Source: CAZEJK01 sp964512045
Lineage (GTDB): Bacteria > Acidobacteriota > Thermoanaerobaculia > Thermoanaerobaculales > Sulfomarinibacteraceae
Assembly (NCBI GenBank): GCA_964512045.1
Contig: CAZEJK010000288.1
Span: 1 to 6,394, forward strand
Direction of reading: 5' to 3'
DNA: 6,394 bases
In this document: positions 1 through 5,833 of the stretch, in pieces
Position numbering within the stretch: the first letter of the stretch is position 1
Layout of the letters: the number at the start of each line of letters is the position of its first letter
Program-made: the position numbers and the translations under genes
Notes under the pieces: model-generated
The model's database searches: none
Told to the model about the DNA's origin: nothing
Seen by the model: the letters and a program-made list of their open reading frames with translations, nothing else

Positions 1-8
1 CCACCCCA

Positions 9-199
9 AGCCACCCAACGAAGCCACCCGGTACCGGTACCGGACCCCGCCCCGGCAGCCGGTAGCCGGCCCCGGAACTGCGGAGCCCTGACCATCGCGT
101 TGACCTGAAACCCGACTGGTTGCTCGCGCCTCGGTATCCCCCACCGAACCCCAACCGCCAACCACAGCACCACGAGACCCACGAAACCCAGTCGACCCG
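9..199. repeat. Dispersed GC-rich repeat, copy A (lacks the second inverted arm)
   Basis: Positions 9-105 align without gaps to 981-1077; by hand count 91 of 97 bases match. Similarity continues more weakly to a shared block ending GTCGACCCG (191-199, matching 1162-1170). The stretch 115-139 is also identical over 25 bases to 6139-6163 in copy C. It contains the first GC-rich arm (about 50-76, two CCGG-spaced AGCCGG-type units), but the second arm found in copies B and C is missing. After 199 the sequence changes abruptly to the leader of the toxin-antitoxin operon. The repeat may extend left of the window. No open frame here looks coding. Confidence 0.85.
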
Positions 200-225
200 C
201 ACGCTTCGTCGCCCAAAGCGAGCAG

Positions 226-267
226 TATGAGTTCCGCGCGTACGGTTCGTATGATAGAGTTTCGTAC
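226..267 (+). promoter_or_regulatory. Probable mazEF promoter with operator-like repeats
   Basis: A good -10 hexamer, TATGAT, lies at 250-255, about 25 bases before the chosen mazE start. No strong -35 is visible (227-232 would be at 17-base spacing). The motif TTCGTA occurs twice, at 246-251 and 261-266. TACG at 241-244 and CGTA at 248-251 form a small palindrome, and GTACG (240-244) is mirrored by CGTAC (263-267). Ribbon-helix-helix antitoxins typically bind pairs of short repeats over their own promoter, so this is the likely autoregulatory site. The assignment is inferred from position and symmetry. Confidence 0.5.
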
Positions 268-280
268 TCGAGGTGCTCAG

Positions 281-496
281 ATGGGTCAACGCAGAATCAC
301 GGTATCGCTCGACAGTGAGCTCGTAACGTACCTGGACTCCATGCCCAACCGCAGCCAGATAGTGGCGGAGGCGGTTCGTGCCTACCGCGCTCGCGAGCTG
401 GAACGCGAGCTCGAACGAGCCTACGCGGAGGATCACGACGAGGCTGCAGAGCTCGCGACAGAGTGGGAGTCCACCGACGCAGAGGTCGACGAGTGA
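281..496 (+). CDS. mazE: MazE-type ribbon-helix-helix antitoxin
   Basis: This 71-residue antitoxin would bind and neutralise the MazF-like toxin encoded immediately downstream and probably represses the operon. The N-terminus RRITVSLDSELVTYLDS (residues 4-20) has the alternating pattern of the ribbon-helix-helix DNA-binding strand and helix. NRSQIVAEAVRAY (22-34) is the second helix of that fold. The tail is charged and rich in Glu/Asp (ELERELERAYAEDHDE, then a WES/DAEVDE end), as expected for a disordered toxin-binding tail. I chose ATG 281 because GAGG sits at 270-273 with a 7-base spacer. The longer frame from ATG 227 has no ribosome-binding site and would run through the -10 box. Its stop overlaps the toxin start (GTGA). 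About 18 of 71 codons end in A or T, more than in most of the kinase gene. Confidence 0.85.
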   Translation: MGQRRITVSLDSELVTYLDSMPNRSQIVAEAVRAYRARELERELERAYAEDHDEAAELATEWESTDAEVDE

Positions 497-846
497 GCGT
501 CGCTCGAGGCGATGTCGTCCTGGTGCGTCTCGGCACGACCGAAGGCGCTGAGATCCGCAAGACCCGTCCCGCAGTGGTGCTCTCGAACCCGGCCGCGTGC
601 CGTGCGGACGCGGTGGTACAGATTGTTCCGATCACCGCACTCCCGAACCGTGCGCTCCGTCCGTACGAAGCGCGCATCGACTCTGATGCCGCGGGGGTGG
701 CCAAGCCATCTCGCGCGGTGGCCAACCAGCTCCGAACGGTCTCGAAGTCCCGTCTCCAACGTGTCCTCGGCTCCGTGAGCTGCGCCGAGCTCGAGGCCGT
801 GGAGCGTGCGGTGCTCATCCAGCTCGGGATCCAGAGGACAGTCTGA
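493..846 (+). CDS. mazF: MazF/PemK-family mRNA interferase toxin
   Basis: The 117-residue product is a predicted ribosome-independent, sequence-specific endoribonuclease that cuts mRNA when the antitoxin is lost. RGDVVLVRLG (residues 5-14) is the typical MazF first strand. RKTRPAVVLSN (22-32) is the conserved loop and strand. IVPIT (44-48) and the C-terminal helix ending VLIQLG complete the family pattern at normal length (about 110-120). Arg25 and Thr48 fall at the same positions as the catalytic Arg25 and Thr48 of Bacillus subtilis MazF, so the enzyme looks intact. I chose GTG 493 because it overlaps the antitoxin stop by four bases (GTGA), a classic coupled arrangement; the upstream ATG 463 would add residues with no family similarity. 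The target sequence cannot be read from the gene. No hairpin with a T-run follows it. Confidence 0.92.
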   Translation: MSVARGDVVLVRLGTTEGAEIRKTRPAVVLSNPAACRADAVVQIVPITALPNRALRPYEARIDSDAAGVAKPSRAVANQLRTVSKSRLQRVLGSVSCAELEAVERAVLIQLGIQRTV

Positions 847-886
847 GCTGCGCAGGTGACGTCGGCGGGTGGACGGAAGTGTCCGT

Positions 887-958
887 GCTCACAATCCATC
901 CAACGAAGAACCCCGGCTACGCTTCCCTCCAACCACCCACCGCGGCTACGCCGTGGCA
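887..958. repeat. Dispersed repeat, upstream module of copy B
   Basis: Positions 915-958 closely match 5932-5974 in copy C, including an identical 25-base block (934-958 and 5950-5974). The 14-mer at 940-953, CCGCGGCTACGCCG, recurs at 5857-5870 and 5956-5969. Around it, CCAC and GTGG with GCG and CGC can pair into a small hairpin (939-956 region). The start of this module (about 887-907, with ATCCATCCAACGAAG) echoes the motif that opens the next module at 974-995, giving a partial direct repeat about 87-88 bases apart. I see no coding signal. Confidence 0.75.
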
Positions 959-977
959 CGCGTCGCTGGCGATGCTC

Positions 978-1228
978 ACGAGCCACCCAACGAAGCCACC
1001 CGGTACCCGTACCGGACCCCGCCCCGGAAGCCGGCAGCCGGCCCCGGAGCTCTGGAGCCCTGACCATCGCGTTGACCAGCACGCCTCCGGCTGCTGCCCC
1101 ACCGGCATCTACCACCGAACCCCGTGCGCTAACCACCGACGCACGAAGCCCACGAAACCCAGTCGACCCGTACCCTCCACCGTCACCGCACGGCCATCGT
1201 CCGGGTCCGGCTTCCGGCTGTCGGGGCC
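978..1228. repeat. Dispersed repeat, core of copy B with paired inverted arms
   Basis: This is the fullest copy of the repeat. It opens with CACGAGCCACCCAACGAAG (978-996), also present at 1425-1443 and in weaker form at 5906-5924. Arm 1 (1022-1048) and arm 2 (1200-1226) are reverse complements at 23 of 27 positions by hand count and are separated by about 151 bases. Each arm carries two AGCCGG/CCGGCT-type units. Arm 2 with its flank (1192-1228) matches 6231-6267 of copy C with one mismatch in 37. Positions 981-1170 match copy A in direct orientation. It could be a non-autonomous mobile element or a structured intergenic repeat. No transposase and no target-site duplication is visible. Confidence 0.8.
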
Positions 1229-1424
1229 AGGGCCAATGGCCGGGGCCGTTGACCGGGTCCGCTGCCAAGGCCGAAGCGTCATCGTTCTCCCACGGGATCT
1301 CTCCGCTCGCCACGTGCTCCGGTGACATCGATGACGCAGTCCGCACCGAGGCCATCAGCAACGACACGACAGCTCGGTCGAGATGACGGGGTGGGCGAAG
1401 GACGAGGCTCTCCCACCGTTCCTT
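1229..1424. other. Non-coding stretch between repeat copy B and the transporter end
   Basis: Together with the repeat modules, this completes the gene-free stretch from 847 to 1449. Open frames cross it on both strands, but they are arginine-, proline- and glycine-rich translations of repeat sequence without ribosome-binding sites or recognisable domains. Base composition becomes less extreme after about 1275. I recognise no promoter, RNA gene or conserved motif here. Confidence 0.5.
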
Positions 1425-1467
1425 CACGAGCCACCCAACGAAGCCACGTTCAGCGTTGTGGCTCGTG
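1425..1467 (-). terminator. Long hairpin spanning the transporter stop codon (possible terminator)
   Basis: CACGAGCCACCCAACG (1425-1440) pairs with CGTTGTGGCTCGTG (1454-1467), giving 14 base pairs with a two-base bulge and a 13-base loop (1441-1453). It covers the last codons and stop (1450-1452) of the minus-strand transporter gene. No T-run follows it on the minus strand, so it would be an imperfect intrinsic terminator at best, or a 3' stabilising structure. Its left arm is the same motif that opens the dispersed repeat at 978. Confidence 0.45.
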
Positions 1468-2367
1468 GTTGCGGAGCTGAACGACGGCGACGCCGACCGC
1501 GGCGAGCGTCATGCCGGCGAGATCGGTGATGGTCGGCCGCTCGCCGAAGGCGACGAAGGTCATCAGCATGGTGACCGGCGGGCTGAGGTAGAACAGGCTC
1601 GCGACGCTGGTGGCGTCGCGGCGCTCGAGGAGCTGCCACATGAGCGCGTAGGCGCCGAGCGACACTGCGAGCACGAGCCAGACCATTGTGGTGATGAAGG
1701 TGGGCGTCCAGCGCGTGGCGAGACCCTCGACAGCGACCGCCAGCGGCGCCAGGACGACGGTGGTGGCCACGCACTGGACGAGCATGTCGGTCAGCGGCGG
1801 CAGCACCGGGCTGCGGACCACGCTGGCGCGACGCTGGATCAGGCTCGCCGCAGTGATCGCGACCACCGAGCCGAACGGCACCAGGTAGGCCGGCCACGGG
1901 ACGGTGGGATCGAGCACCACCCGAGCACTCACCGCCACGGCGACCCCTGCGAACCCCACCACCAGGCCGAACCACTGGCGTAGGGACGTGCGCTCTCCAA
2001 CCACCAGACCGGAGAACGCGCCGGTTGCCAGCGGCTGGAGGGCGGTCACCAGGGCGACGATTCCGGCCGGCACACCGGCGTCCAACGCCACCAGCACACA
2101 GCCGAGCCAGCCACCGTGGGCGAGCGCCCCGACGACCGCCGAGCGCATCGTCGCGGCACGGTCGTGCGGCCACGTACCGCTGACAGTCACCACAGCCGCC
2201 AGCAGCGCCGCGAGCGCCAGGTACCGCCAGAAAAGCAGGGTGAATGGACCGGCATCCGGCAGCCCGTACAGCGCACCGACGAACCCCGAGTTCCACAGGA
2301 ACACGAACCCGGCTGCGATCCACCCTGTCGACACACGCATCCTGAGACCGTAGCACGACCGGCTCAT
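1450..2367 (-). CDS. EamA/DMT-superfamily transporter, ten membrane segments
   Basis: The product (up to 305 residues) is a predicted inner-membrane carrier of the drug/metabolite transporter superfamily; the substrate cannot be read from sequence. Hydrophobic segments lie at about 15-35, 41-61, 74-94, 98-120, 129-147, 157-176, 188-212, 224-246, 250-275 and 278-297. The end of each EamA half is recognisable: LQPLATGAFSGLVVGER followed by a Gly/Val-rich helix (110-146), and YLSPPVTMLMTFVAFGER followed by the last helix (260-296). Family length is about 290-310. The start is uncertain: ATG 2367 and ATG 2340 both lack a clear ribosome-binding site, while GTG 2334 (residue 12) has AGGA five bases upstream and still precedes the first membrane segment. 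It stands alone, convergent with mazEF and divergent from the kinase. Confidence 0.87.
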   Translation of the reverse strand: MSRSCYGLRMRVSTGWIAAGFVFLWNSGFVGALYGLPDAGPFTLLFWRYLALAALLAAVVTVSGTWPHDRAATMRSAVVGALAHGGWLGCVLVALDAGVPAGIVALVTALQPLATGAFSGLVVGERTSLRQWFGLVVGFAGVAVAVSARVVLDPTVPWPAYLVPFGSVVAITAASLIQRRASVVRSPVLPPLTDMLVQCVATTVVLAPLAVAVEGLATRWTPTFITTMVWLVLAVSLGAYALMWQLLERRDATSVASLFYLSPPVTMLMTFVAFGERPTITDLAGMTLAAVGVAVVQLRNHEPQR

Positions 2368-2468
2368 CGCGCAGGAGGAGGCCGGCGCACCGACGGAGCC
2401 GGGTCATCGTTGACCTACCGATAGGGCTTGCAGCACCTCCCCGCCGCGGTACGCGGCCTCGGACCTGA

Positions 2469-2499
2469 CCCCGGCAACCGGAACCGGACCCCGGAACCC
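2469..2499. repeat. Degenerate fragment of the dispersed repeat arm
   Basis: CCCCGGCAACCGGAACCGG (2469-2487) followed by ACCCCGGAACCC resembles arm 1 of copies A and B (CCCCGGCAGCCGGTAGCCGG in copy A at 51-70, then CCCCGGAAC). The neighbouring repeat modules are absent, so it is either a worn-down remnant or an independent CCGG-rich run. Confidence 0.4.
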
Positions 2500-2659
2500 T
2501 TGGCCTTCGAGTCGGCCTCCATGTCCTCGCACATCCGAAGCAGTCCCGCAAGGCGAGCCCTCCGCGGTGTATCCAGGCAAACACTGCTACCATTGGGGAA
2601 GTCTGCTGAGATCAGCGCACCGGAGCGCGCCTGGGAAACCAGACTCGAGCGTGCGTCAC

Positions 2660-2668
2660 GGAGGAGGT
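2660..2668 (+). promoter_or_regulatory. Strong ribosome-binding site of the small ORF before the kinase
   Basis: GGAGGAGGT is a near-perfect anti-16S match. It lies 6 bases before GTG 2675 and 12 before ATG 2681, so it serves the small ORF. It cannot serve the kinase start at 2758. In the kinase frame a stop (TAA 2668-2670) is followed by no ATG, GTG or TTG until 2758. Confidence 0.75.
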
Positions 2669-2674
2669 AAGGGT

Positions 2675-2761
2675 GTGGCGATGCGTCTACTGCATGCAGT
2701 GCTGATGACTCACGACATTCCGGCCAGCATCGGCCTCGACCCCGAGTCGCTGCGCAGATGA
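2675..2761 (+). CDS. Small 28-codon ORF coupled to the kinase
   Basis: The predicted peptide is 28 residues from GTG 2675, or 26 from ATG 2681 (MRLLHAVLMTHDIPASIGLD, then PESLRR). I recognise no family. The strong ribosome-binding site at 2660-2668 favours GTG 2675. The stop TGA (2759-2761) overlaps the kinase ATG (2758-2760) as ATGA, and the kinase start has no ribosome-binding site of its own. The natural reading is a leader ORF that delivers ribosomes to the kinase start by termination-reinitiation. It has a hydrophobic N-terminal third and an acidic/basic end, is too short for a membrane helix plus domain, and has 21 of 28 codons ending in G or C. It could instead be a small functional protein or the relic of a longer upstream gene. 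Confidence 0.6.
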   Translation: MAMRLLHAVLMTHDIPASIGLDPESLRR

Positions 2762-5340
2762 CCGCCGACATCAGCCGACCCCAGGCCGAGCCCGAGGAGC
2801 TGCCCGAGCGGATCGGGCGTTACCGGATCGTCGGCGTGCTCGGCCAGGGTGGGATGGGACGGGTGCTCGACGGCTTCGACGACGAGCTCCAGCGGCCGGT
2901 GGCGATCAAGGGGCTGCTGCGCACCGACTCCGACTCGAGCGAGCGCCACCGCGAGCGGCTCCGCCGCGAGGCGCTGGCCACCGCCGCGCTCAGCCACCCC
3001 TCGATCGCTCACGTCTATGAGATCGTGCACGACCACGCCACCGACTGGCTGGTGATGCAGCGCGTCCAGGGCACGCCGCTGAGCGACCGTCTCGAGAGCG
3101 GTCCACTGCCGGTGGCCGAGGCCGCGCGGATCGGCGCCCGGGTGGCCTCGGCGCTCGCCGCTGCCCACGAGCATGGGGTGATCCACCGCGACATCAAGCC
3201 CAGCAACGTCCTCCTCGGCCGCCGCGGCGAGGTCACGGTGATCGACTTCGGGCTCGCGCTGCGCCGCGTCCGCGAGGAGACGGCGCCGCGCGACGAGCGG
3301 CTCACCGCCACCGGCACCGTCGTCGGCACCAGTCGCACGATGTCGCCGGAGCAGGCGCGCGGGCTCGAGGTGGACCACCGCTCCGACATCTTCTCCCTCG
3401 GCTCGCTGCTGTATGAGATGGTCTCCGGCGAGCCGCCGTTCGCCGGGCGCACCGTTTCCGAGACGATGGTGCGGGTCGGCAGCGCCGAGCACACTCCGCT
3501 CATCACGCGCTGCCCGCACCTTCCCGCGCGGCTGGTGGAGATCGTCGACCGGTGTCTGCAGCGCGATCCCGACCACCGCTACCAGTCGGCCGACACCGTC
3601 GCCAGCCTGCTCGAGCAGCTCGCCGAGCGCAGCGCCGCTCCGACGCTCACCAGCCACGCGCTGCCGCGGCTTCGAGCTGTCCGGCGGCCGCGCCTGGCTG
3701 GCGCCGCGGTGGTCGGCGCGATCGTGCTCCTGATGGTCGCTGCGGCCGGCTGGTGGTGGAGCCAGCGGACGCCGGAGGAGCGCACGGTGGCACTGCTGCC
3801 GGTCAGCGAGCCCGGCGGCGAGGCGTCGGCTCTGACCTCCACCGCGGTCTCCGACGCGCTGGCCGCACGGCTTGTACGCCTCGAGGGCGTTCAGGTGGTG
3901 GCCGGGCGCGAGGTCCGCGCCGTCCTCGGCGAGGACCGCGGCGCCGTCGAGATCGCCTCCCTGCTCGGCGTCGACGAGCTGGTGGAGGCGTCCGTGACCC
4001 CGGCCAGCGCGGACCGGCCCGCCCAGGTGACGCTCAGCCGGATCGACGGCGAGGACGCCACGGTGCTCTGGGCCGACACCCTCGAGCTCCACACCGACGA
4101 TCTCGTCCTGATCCAGGACCAGATCGCCACCGCCCTCGGCGACGCCTACCGCGGCTGGGACCTGGCCCCGAGCGACCGTCCGGGCGTTACCGCCGAGGCC
4201 CTGCGCCCGTACCTGGAGGCGGTGGCGCGCCTCGAGCGTGGCGAGCAGTCTCCGGGCTCCGAGGTGGAGATCGCGCTGCTCGAGGAGGCGGTGGCAAAGG
4301 CGCCGGGGTTCCTGGATGCGATCGTCTCGCTCGCATTGCGACATGCGCTCGAGTACGATCGCACCGACGATCCGGAGCACGCTCAGCATGCCTTCGAGCT
4401 ATTGAATCGGGCAAGGGAGGTGGCGCCCGATGATCCAATGGTGATGGTCCAGCACGCTCGGCTGCTGATGTACCAGCACCGAGGGGATGAAGCCGAAGCC
4501 ATCGCGCGCAGCGCTGTTTCGGATCGTCCAGGCGCCGAGTACGCGTGGCGCACCCTGGCGAACGTGCTCGAGGAGCAAGGACGGCACGAAGAGGCGGCCT
4601 CAGCCCTCGAGCGAGCTGCCGAGCTGCGACCGTCGTGGTGGACCGAGTTTCGACGGGCCTCCATCCTGTTCGCTGGGGGCAACTACGACGCGGCACGGCC
4701 GATCTACCAGGGCCTGCTCGAGCGCATCCCCGACCATCCGCAGGTGCTCGCCGAGCTCGCGTTCCTCGAGCAGCACGCCGGCGACTACGAGGCGGCCACC
4801 GTGTACGCCCGTCGGGCGGTCGCCGTGCGCGGACACGCCATCGACCACAACAACCTCGGCGTGGGGCTGTTTTACAGCGGCCACCCGCGGGAGGCGGTGG
4901 AGCACTTTCAGAAGGCCGCGGAGCTCGCGCCTACGAGACCCGCCTACCTCGCCTCGGTGGGCGACGCCTGGCTGTGGAGCGGCGAGCCGGAGCACGCCCG
5001 CCAGTGGTACGCCCGCGCACTGGAGGCGATCGACGGGAAGCTCGCTGCCAGCTCACGTCCTCCGCGGTGGTCGACGCTCGCCACCCGCGCCCTCTGCCTC
5101 GCCCACCTCGGCCGCGGCGCCGAGGCGGTCCGCGCCATCCAGGACGCCCTCGAGCAGACAGACCACTTCTACGCGCTCTACATCGCCGCTGCTGTGTCGG
5201 CGATCAACGGCGACCGCCAGGCGTGCCTCGCCTGGACGGAGTCCGCCCTCGAGGCCGGCGCCCCGAAGGTGCTCTTCTCCGGCCCGGAGTTCGCCGCCAT
5301 GCGTGAGATGGACGGGTTCTCAGAGCTCGTGGGGCGGTGA
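2758..5340 (+). CDS. Membrane Ser/Thr protein kinase with TolB-like segment and TPR array
   Basis: An 860-residue Hanks-type kinase predicted to phosphorylate Ser/Thr on partner proteins. The kinase domain (about 20-290) looks active. It has glycine loop GQGGMGRV (29-36), VAIK with Lys51, a candidate helix-C Glu71, HRDIKPSN (143-150; catalytic Asp145), DFG (163-165), SPEQ (196-199), Asp210 in the HRSDIFSLG segment, and Arg274. A juxtamembrane stretch leads to one membrane helix (about 313-334, ending WWW). Residues 342-466 begin TVALLPVS and look like the TolB/FlgO-type N-terminal domain often placed before TPRs. From about 475 to the end come some eight or nine TPR units, for example 596-627, 629-660, 661-694, 695-727 and 728-761. 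The C-terminal GPEFAAMREMDGF is typical of such TPR ends. The TPR part would face outside if the helix inserts in the usual way. No PASTA or FHA domain is present. Start ATG 2758 is forced by an upstream in-frame stop. Residues 522-641 use unusual codons. Confidence 0.9.
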   Translation: MTADISRPQAEPEELPERIGRYRIVGVLGQGGMGRVLDGFDDELQRPVAIKGLLRTDSDSSERHRERLRREALATAALSHPSIAHVYEIVHDHATDWLVMQRVQGTPLSDRLESGPLPVAEAARIGARVASALAAAHEHGVIHRDIKPSNVLLGRRGEVTVIDFGLALRRVREETAPRDERLTATGTVVGTSRTMSPEQARGLEVDHRSDIFSLGSLLYEMVSGEPPFAGRTVSETMVRVGSAEHTPLITRCPHLPARLVEIVDRCLQRDPDHRYQSADTVASLLEQLAERSAAPTLTSHALPRLRAVRRPRLAGAAVVGAIVLLMVAAAGWWWSQRTPEERTVALLPVSEPGGEASALTSTAVSDALAARLVRLEGVQVVAGREVRAVLGEDRGAVEIASLLGVDELVEASVTPASADRPAQVTLSRIDGEDATVLWADTLELHTDDLVLIQDQIATALGDAYRGWDLAPSDRPGVTAEALRPYLEAVARLERGEQSPGSEVEIALLEEAVAKAPGFLDAIVSLALRHALEYDRTDDPEHAQHAFELLNRAREVAPDDPMVMVQHARLLMYQHRGDEAEAIARSAVSDRPGAEYAWRTLANVLEEQGRHEEAASALERAAELRPSWWTEFRRASILFAGGNYDAARPIYQGLLERIPDHPQVLAELAFLEQHAGDYEAATVYARRAVAVRGHAIDHNNLGVGLFYSGHPREAVEHFQKAAELAPTRPAYLASVGDAWLWSGEPEHARQWYARALEAIDGKLAASSRPPRWSTLATRALCLAHLGRGAEAVRAIQDALEQTDHFYALYIAAAVSAINGDRQACLAWTESALEAGAPKVLFSGPEFAAMREMDGFSELVGR

Positions 5341-5368
5341 CTCACCCGCCGACCTGGCCCAGGGGTAG

Positions 5369-5737
5369 CTAGGGGTTCGGCGTGTCTCCGTTGCCGTCTC
5401 CGTCGCCGAACGGATCGGCCTCCGCCACCAGGTTACCGTTCTTGTCGTAGCAGTAGATGCTGTAGGCGAACCGGCCCTTGATCGTGACCATCCCGGTCGT
5501 GATCAGGTCCGGCAGGTGCGACCCAACCGTGGACGGTGCGCAGCCGAGCCCGCGGTGCATCGGCTGGGTCTTCCACTCGATCACCACCGACTCCACCTCG
5601 GGCGGAGCGTCCGGGAACGTCCACCGGATCCCGTCGGGTCCCGTCTCCCAGTAGCACTTGACCGGATCCTTGTCCACGGCCACCGTTCTGTTCTTGGAAT
5701 CAACCGCCACCTGGACCGCCGCATACGTCTGTGCCAT
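5369..5737 (-). CDS. Small unrecognised, probably beta-rich protein with Asp/Gly/Asn tail
   Basis: I do not recognise a named family for this 122-residue protein. It has no signal peptide or membrane segment, so it is probably cytoplasmic. The body alternates short hydrophobic strands and turns: AAVQVAVD, TVAVDKDPVKCYW (18-30), IRWTFPDAPPEVESVVIEW (37-55), TTGMVTIKGRFAYSIYCYD (80-98) and GNLVAEADP. This suggests an immunoglobulin-like or cupredoxin-like sandwich; similar short proteins with a DPV...W.F pattern exist, but I cannot confirm membership. Cysteines are Cys28, Cys66 and Cys96; a copper site is not evident. The tail DGDGNGD (112-118) resembles acidic calcium-binding loops but may be only a flexible end. 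The gene has an excellent ribosome-binding site (AAGGAGGAGG, 5743-5752) and promoter, so it is very likely real. It converges on the kinase with a 28-base gap. Confidence 0.75.
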   Translation of the reverse strand: MAQTYAAVQVAVDSKNRTVAVDKDPVKCYWETGPDGIRWTFPDAPPEVESVVIEWKTQPMHRGLGCAPSTVGSHLPDLITTGMVTIKGRFAYSIYCYDKNGNLVAEADPFGDGDGNGDTPNP

Positions 5738-5742
5738 GACAA

Positions 5743-5805
5743 CCTCCTCCTTGGACTGTGCGAACTATAACAGCACACCACGCCGACAGCTGAGACTGTG
5801 AGCTG
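5743..5805 (-). promoter_or_regulatory. Promoter and ribosome-binding site of the 122-residue protein gene
   Basis: On the minus strand, TATAGT (5764-5769) is preceded by TGT (5770-5772), matching an extended -10. The -35 position (about 5787-5792) reads CAGCTG and is a poor match, as often seen with extended -10 promoters. The predicted start point is about 20 bases before the ATG (5735-5737), leaving a short leader that carries AAGGAGGAGG at 5743-5752. CAGCT (5787-5791) and AGCTG (5801-5805) form an inverted repeat over the -35 area, a possible repressor or activator site. Confidence 0.6.
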
Positions 5806-5833
5806 CCAGACACCAGCACGCCACCATCCGACT

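Larger units (their letters stand above)
2368..2674. other. Divergent intergenic region between transporter and kinase operon
   Basis: This stretch must carry the promoters for the transporter (minus) and the small ORF and kinase (plus). At 2414-2425, CCTACCGATAGG is a near-palindrome (10 of 12 symmetric), about 50-80 bases upstream of the transporter start and a possible operator. TACCAT at 2588-2593 is a candidate -10 for the plus strand, but I see no convincing -35. A GC-rich fragment resembling the dispersed repeat arm lies at 2469-2499. No open frame here has a credible start and domain. Confidence 0.4.

Noticed and set aside
100..200. Possible tRNA near the GGTTGCTCGCGCCTCGG block
   Set aside because: No cloverleaf with an acceptor stem and a T-arm GTTC motif could be formed.
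227..280. Longer antitoxin starting at ATG 227
   Set aside because: No ribosome-binding site precedes it, the extra residues are not part of the ribbon-helix-helix domain, and it would include the promoter.
885..1230. CRISPR array
   Set aside because: The repeats are few, long, imperfect and irregularly spaced, and no cas gene is present.
297..1427. Minus-strand 376-codon open frame across mazEF and the repeat region
   Set aside because: It runs antisense to clear MazE and MazF genes and continues through repeat DNA. The translation is low-complexity Arg/Gly/Ala.
978..1467. Integron attC sites with mazEF as a gene cassette
   Set aside because: ACCCAAC at about 985-991 and 1432-1438 fits RYYYAAC, but I found no properly placed GTTRRRY partner and no integrase, and the transporter is in the opposite orientation.
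1424..2593. Alternative minus-strand 389-codon frame over the transporter
   Set aside because: The other minus-strand frame gives ten hydrophobic segments and EamA motifs; this one gives Arg-rich nonsense.
2710..4389. Long 559-codon minus-strand open frame opposite the kinase
   Set aside because: It is the antisense shadow of a gene with complete kinase motifs and strong third-position bias. It has no ribosome-binding site and no recognisable domain.
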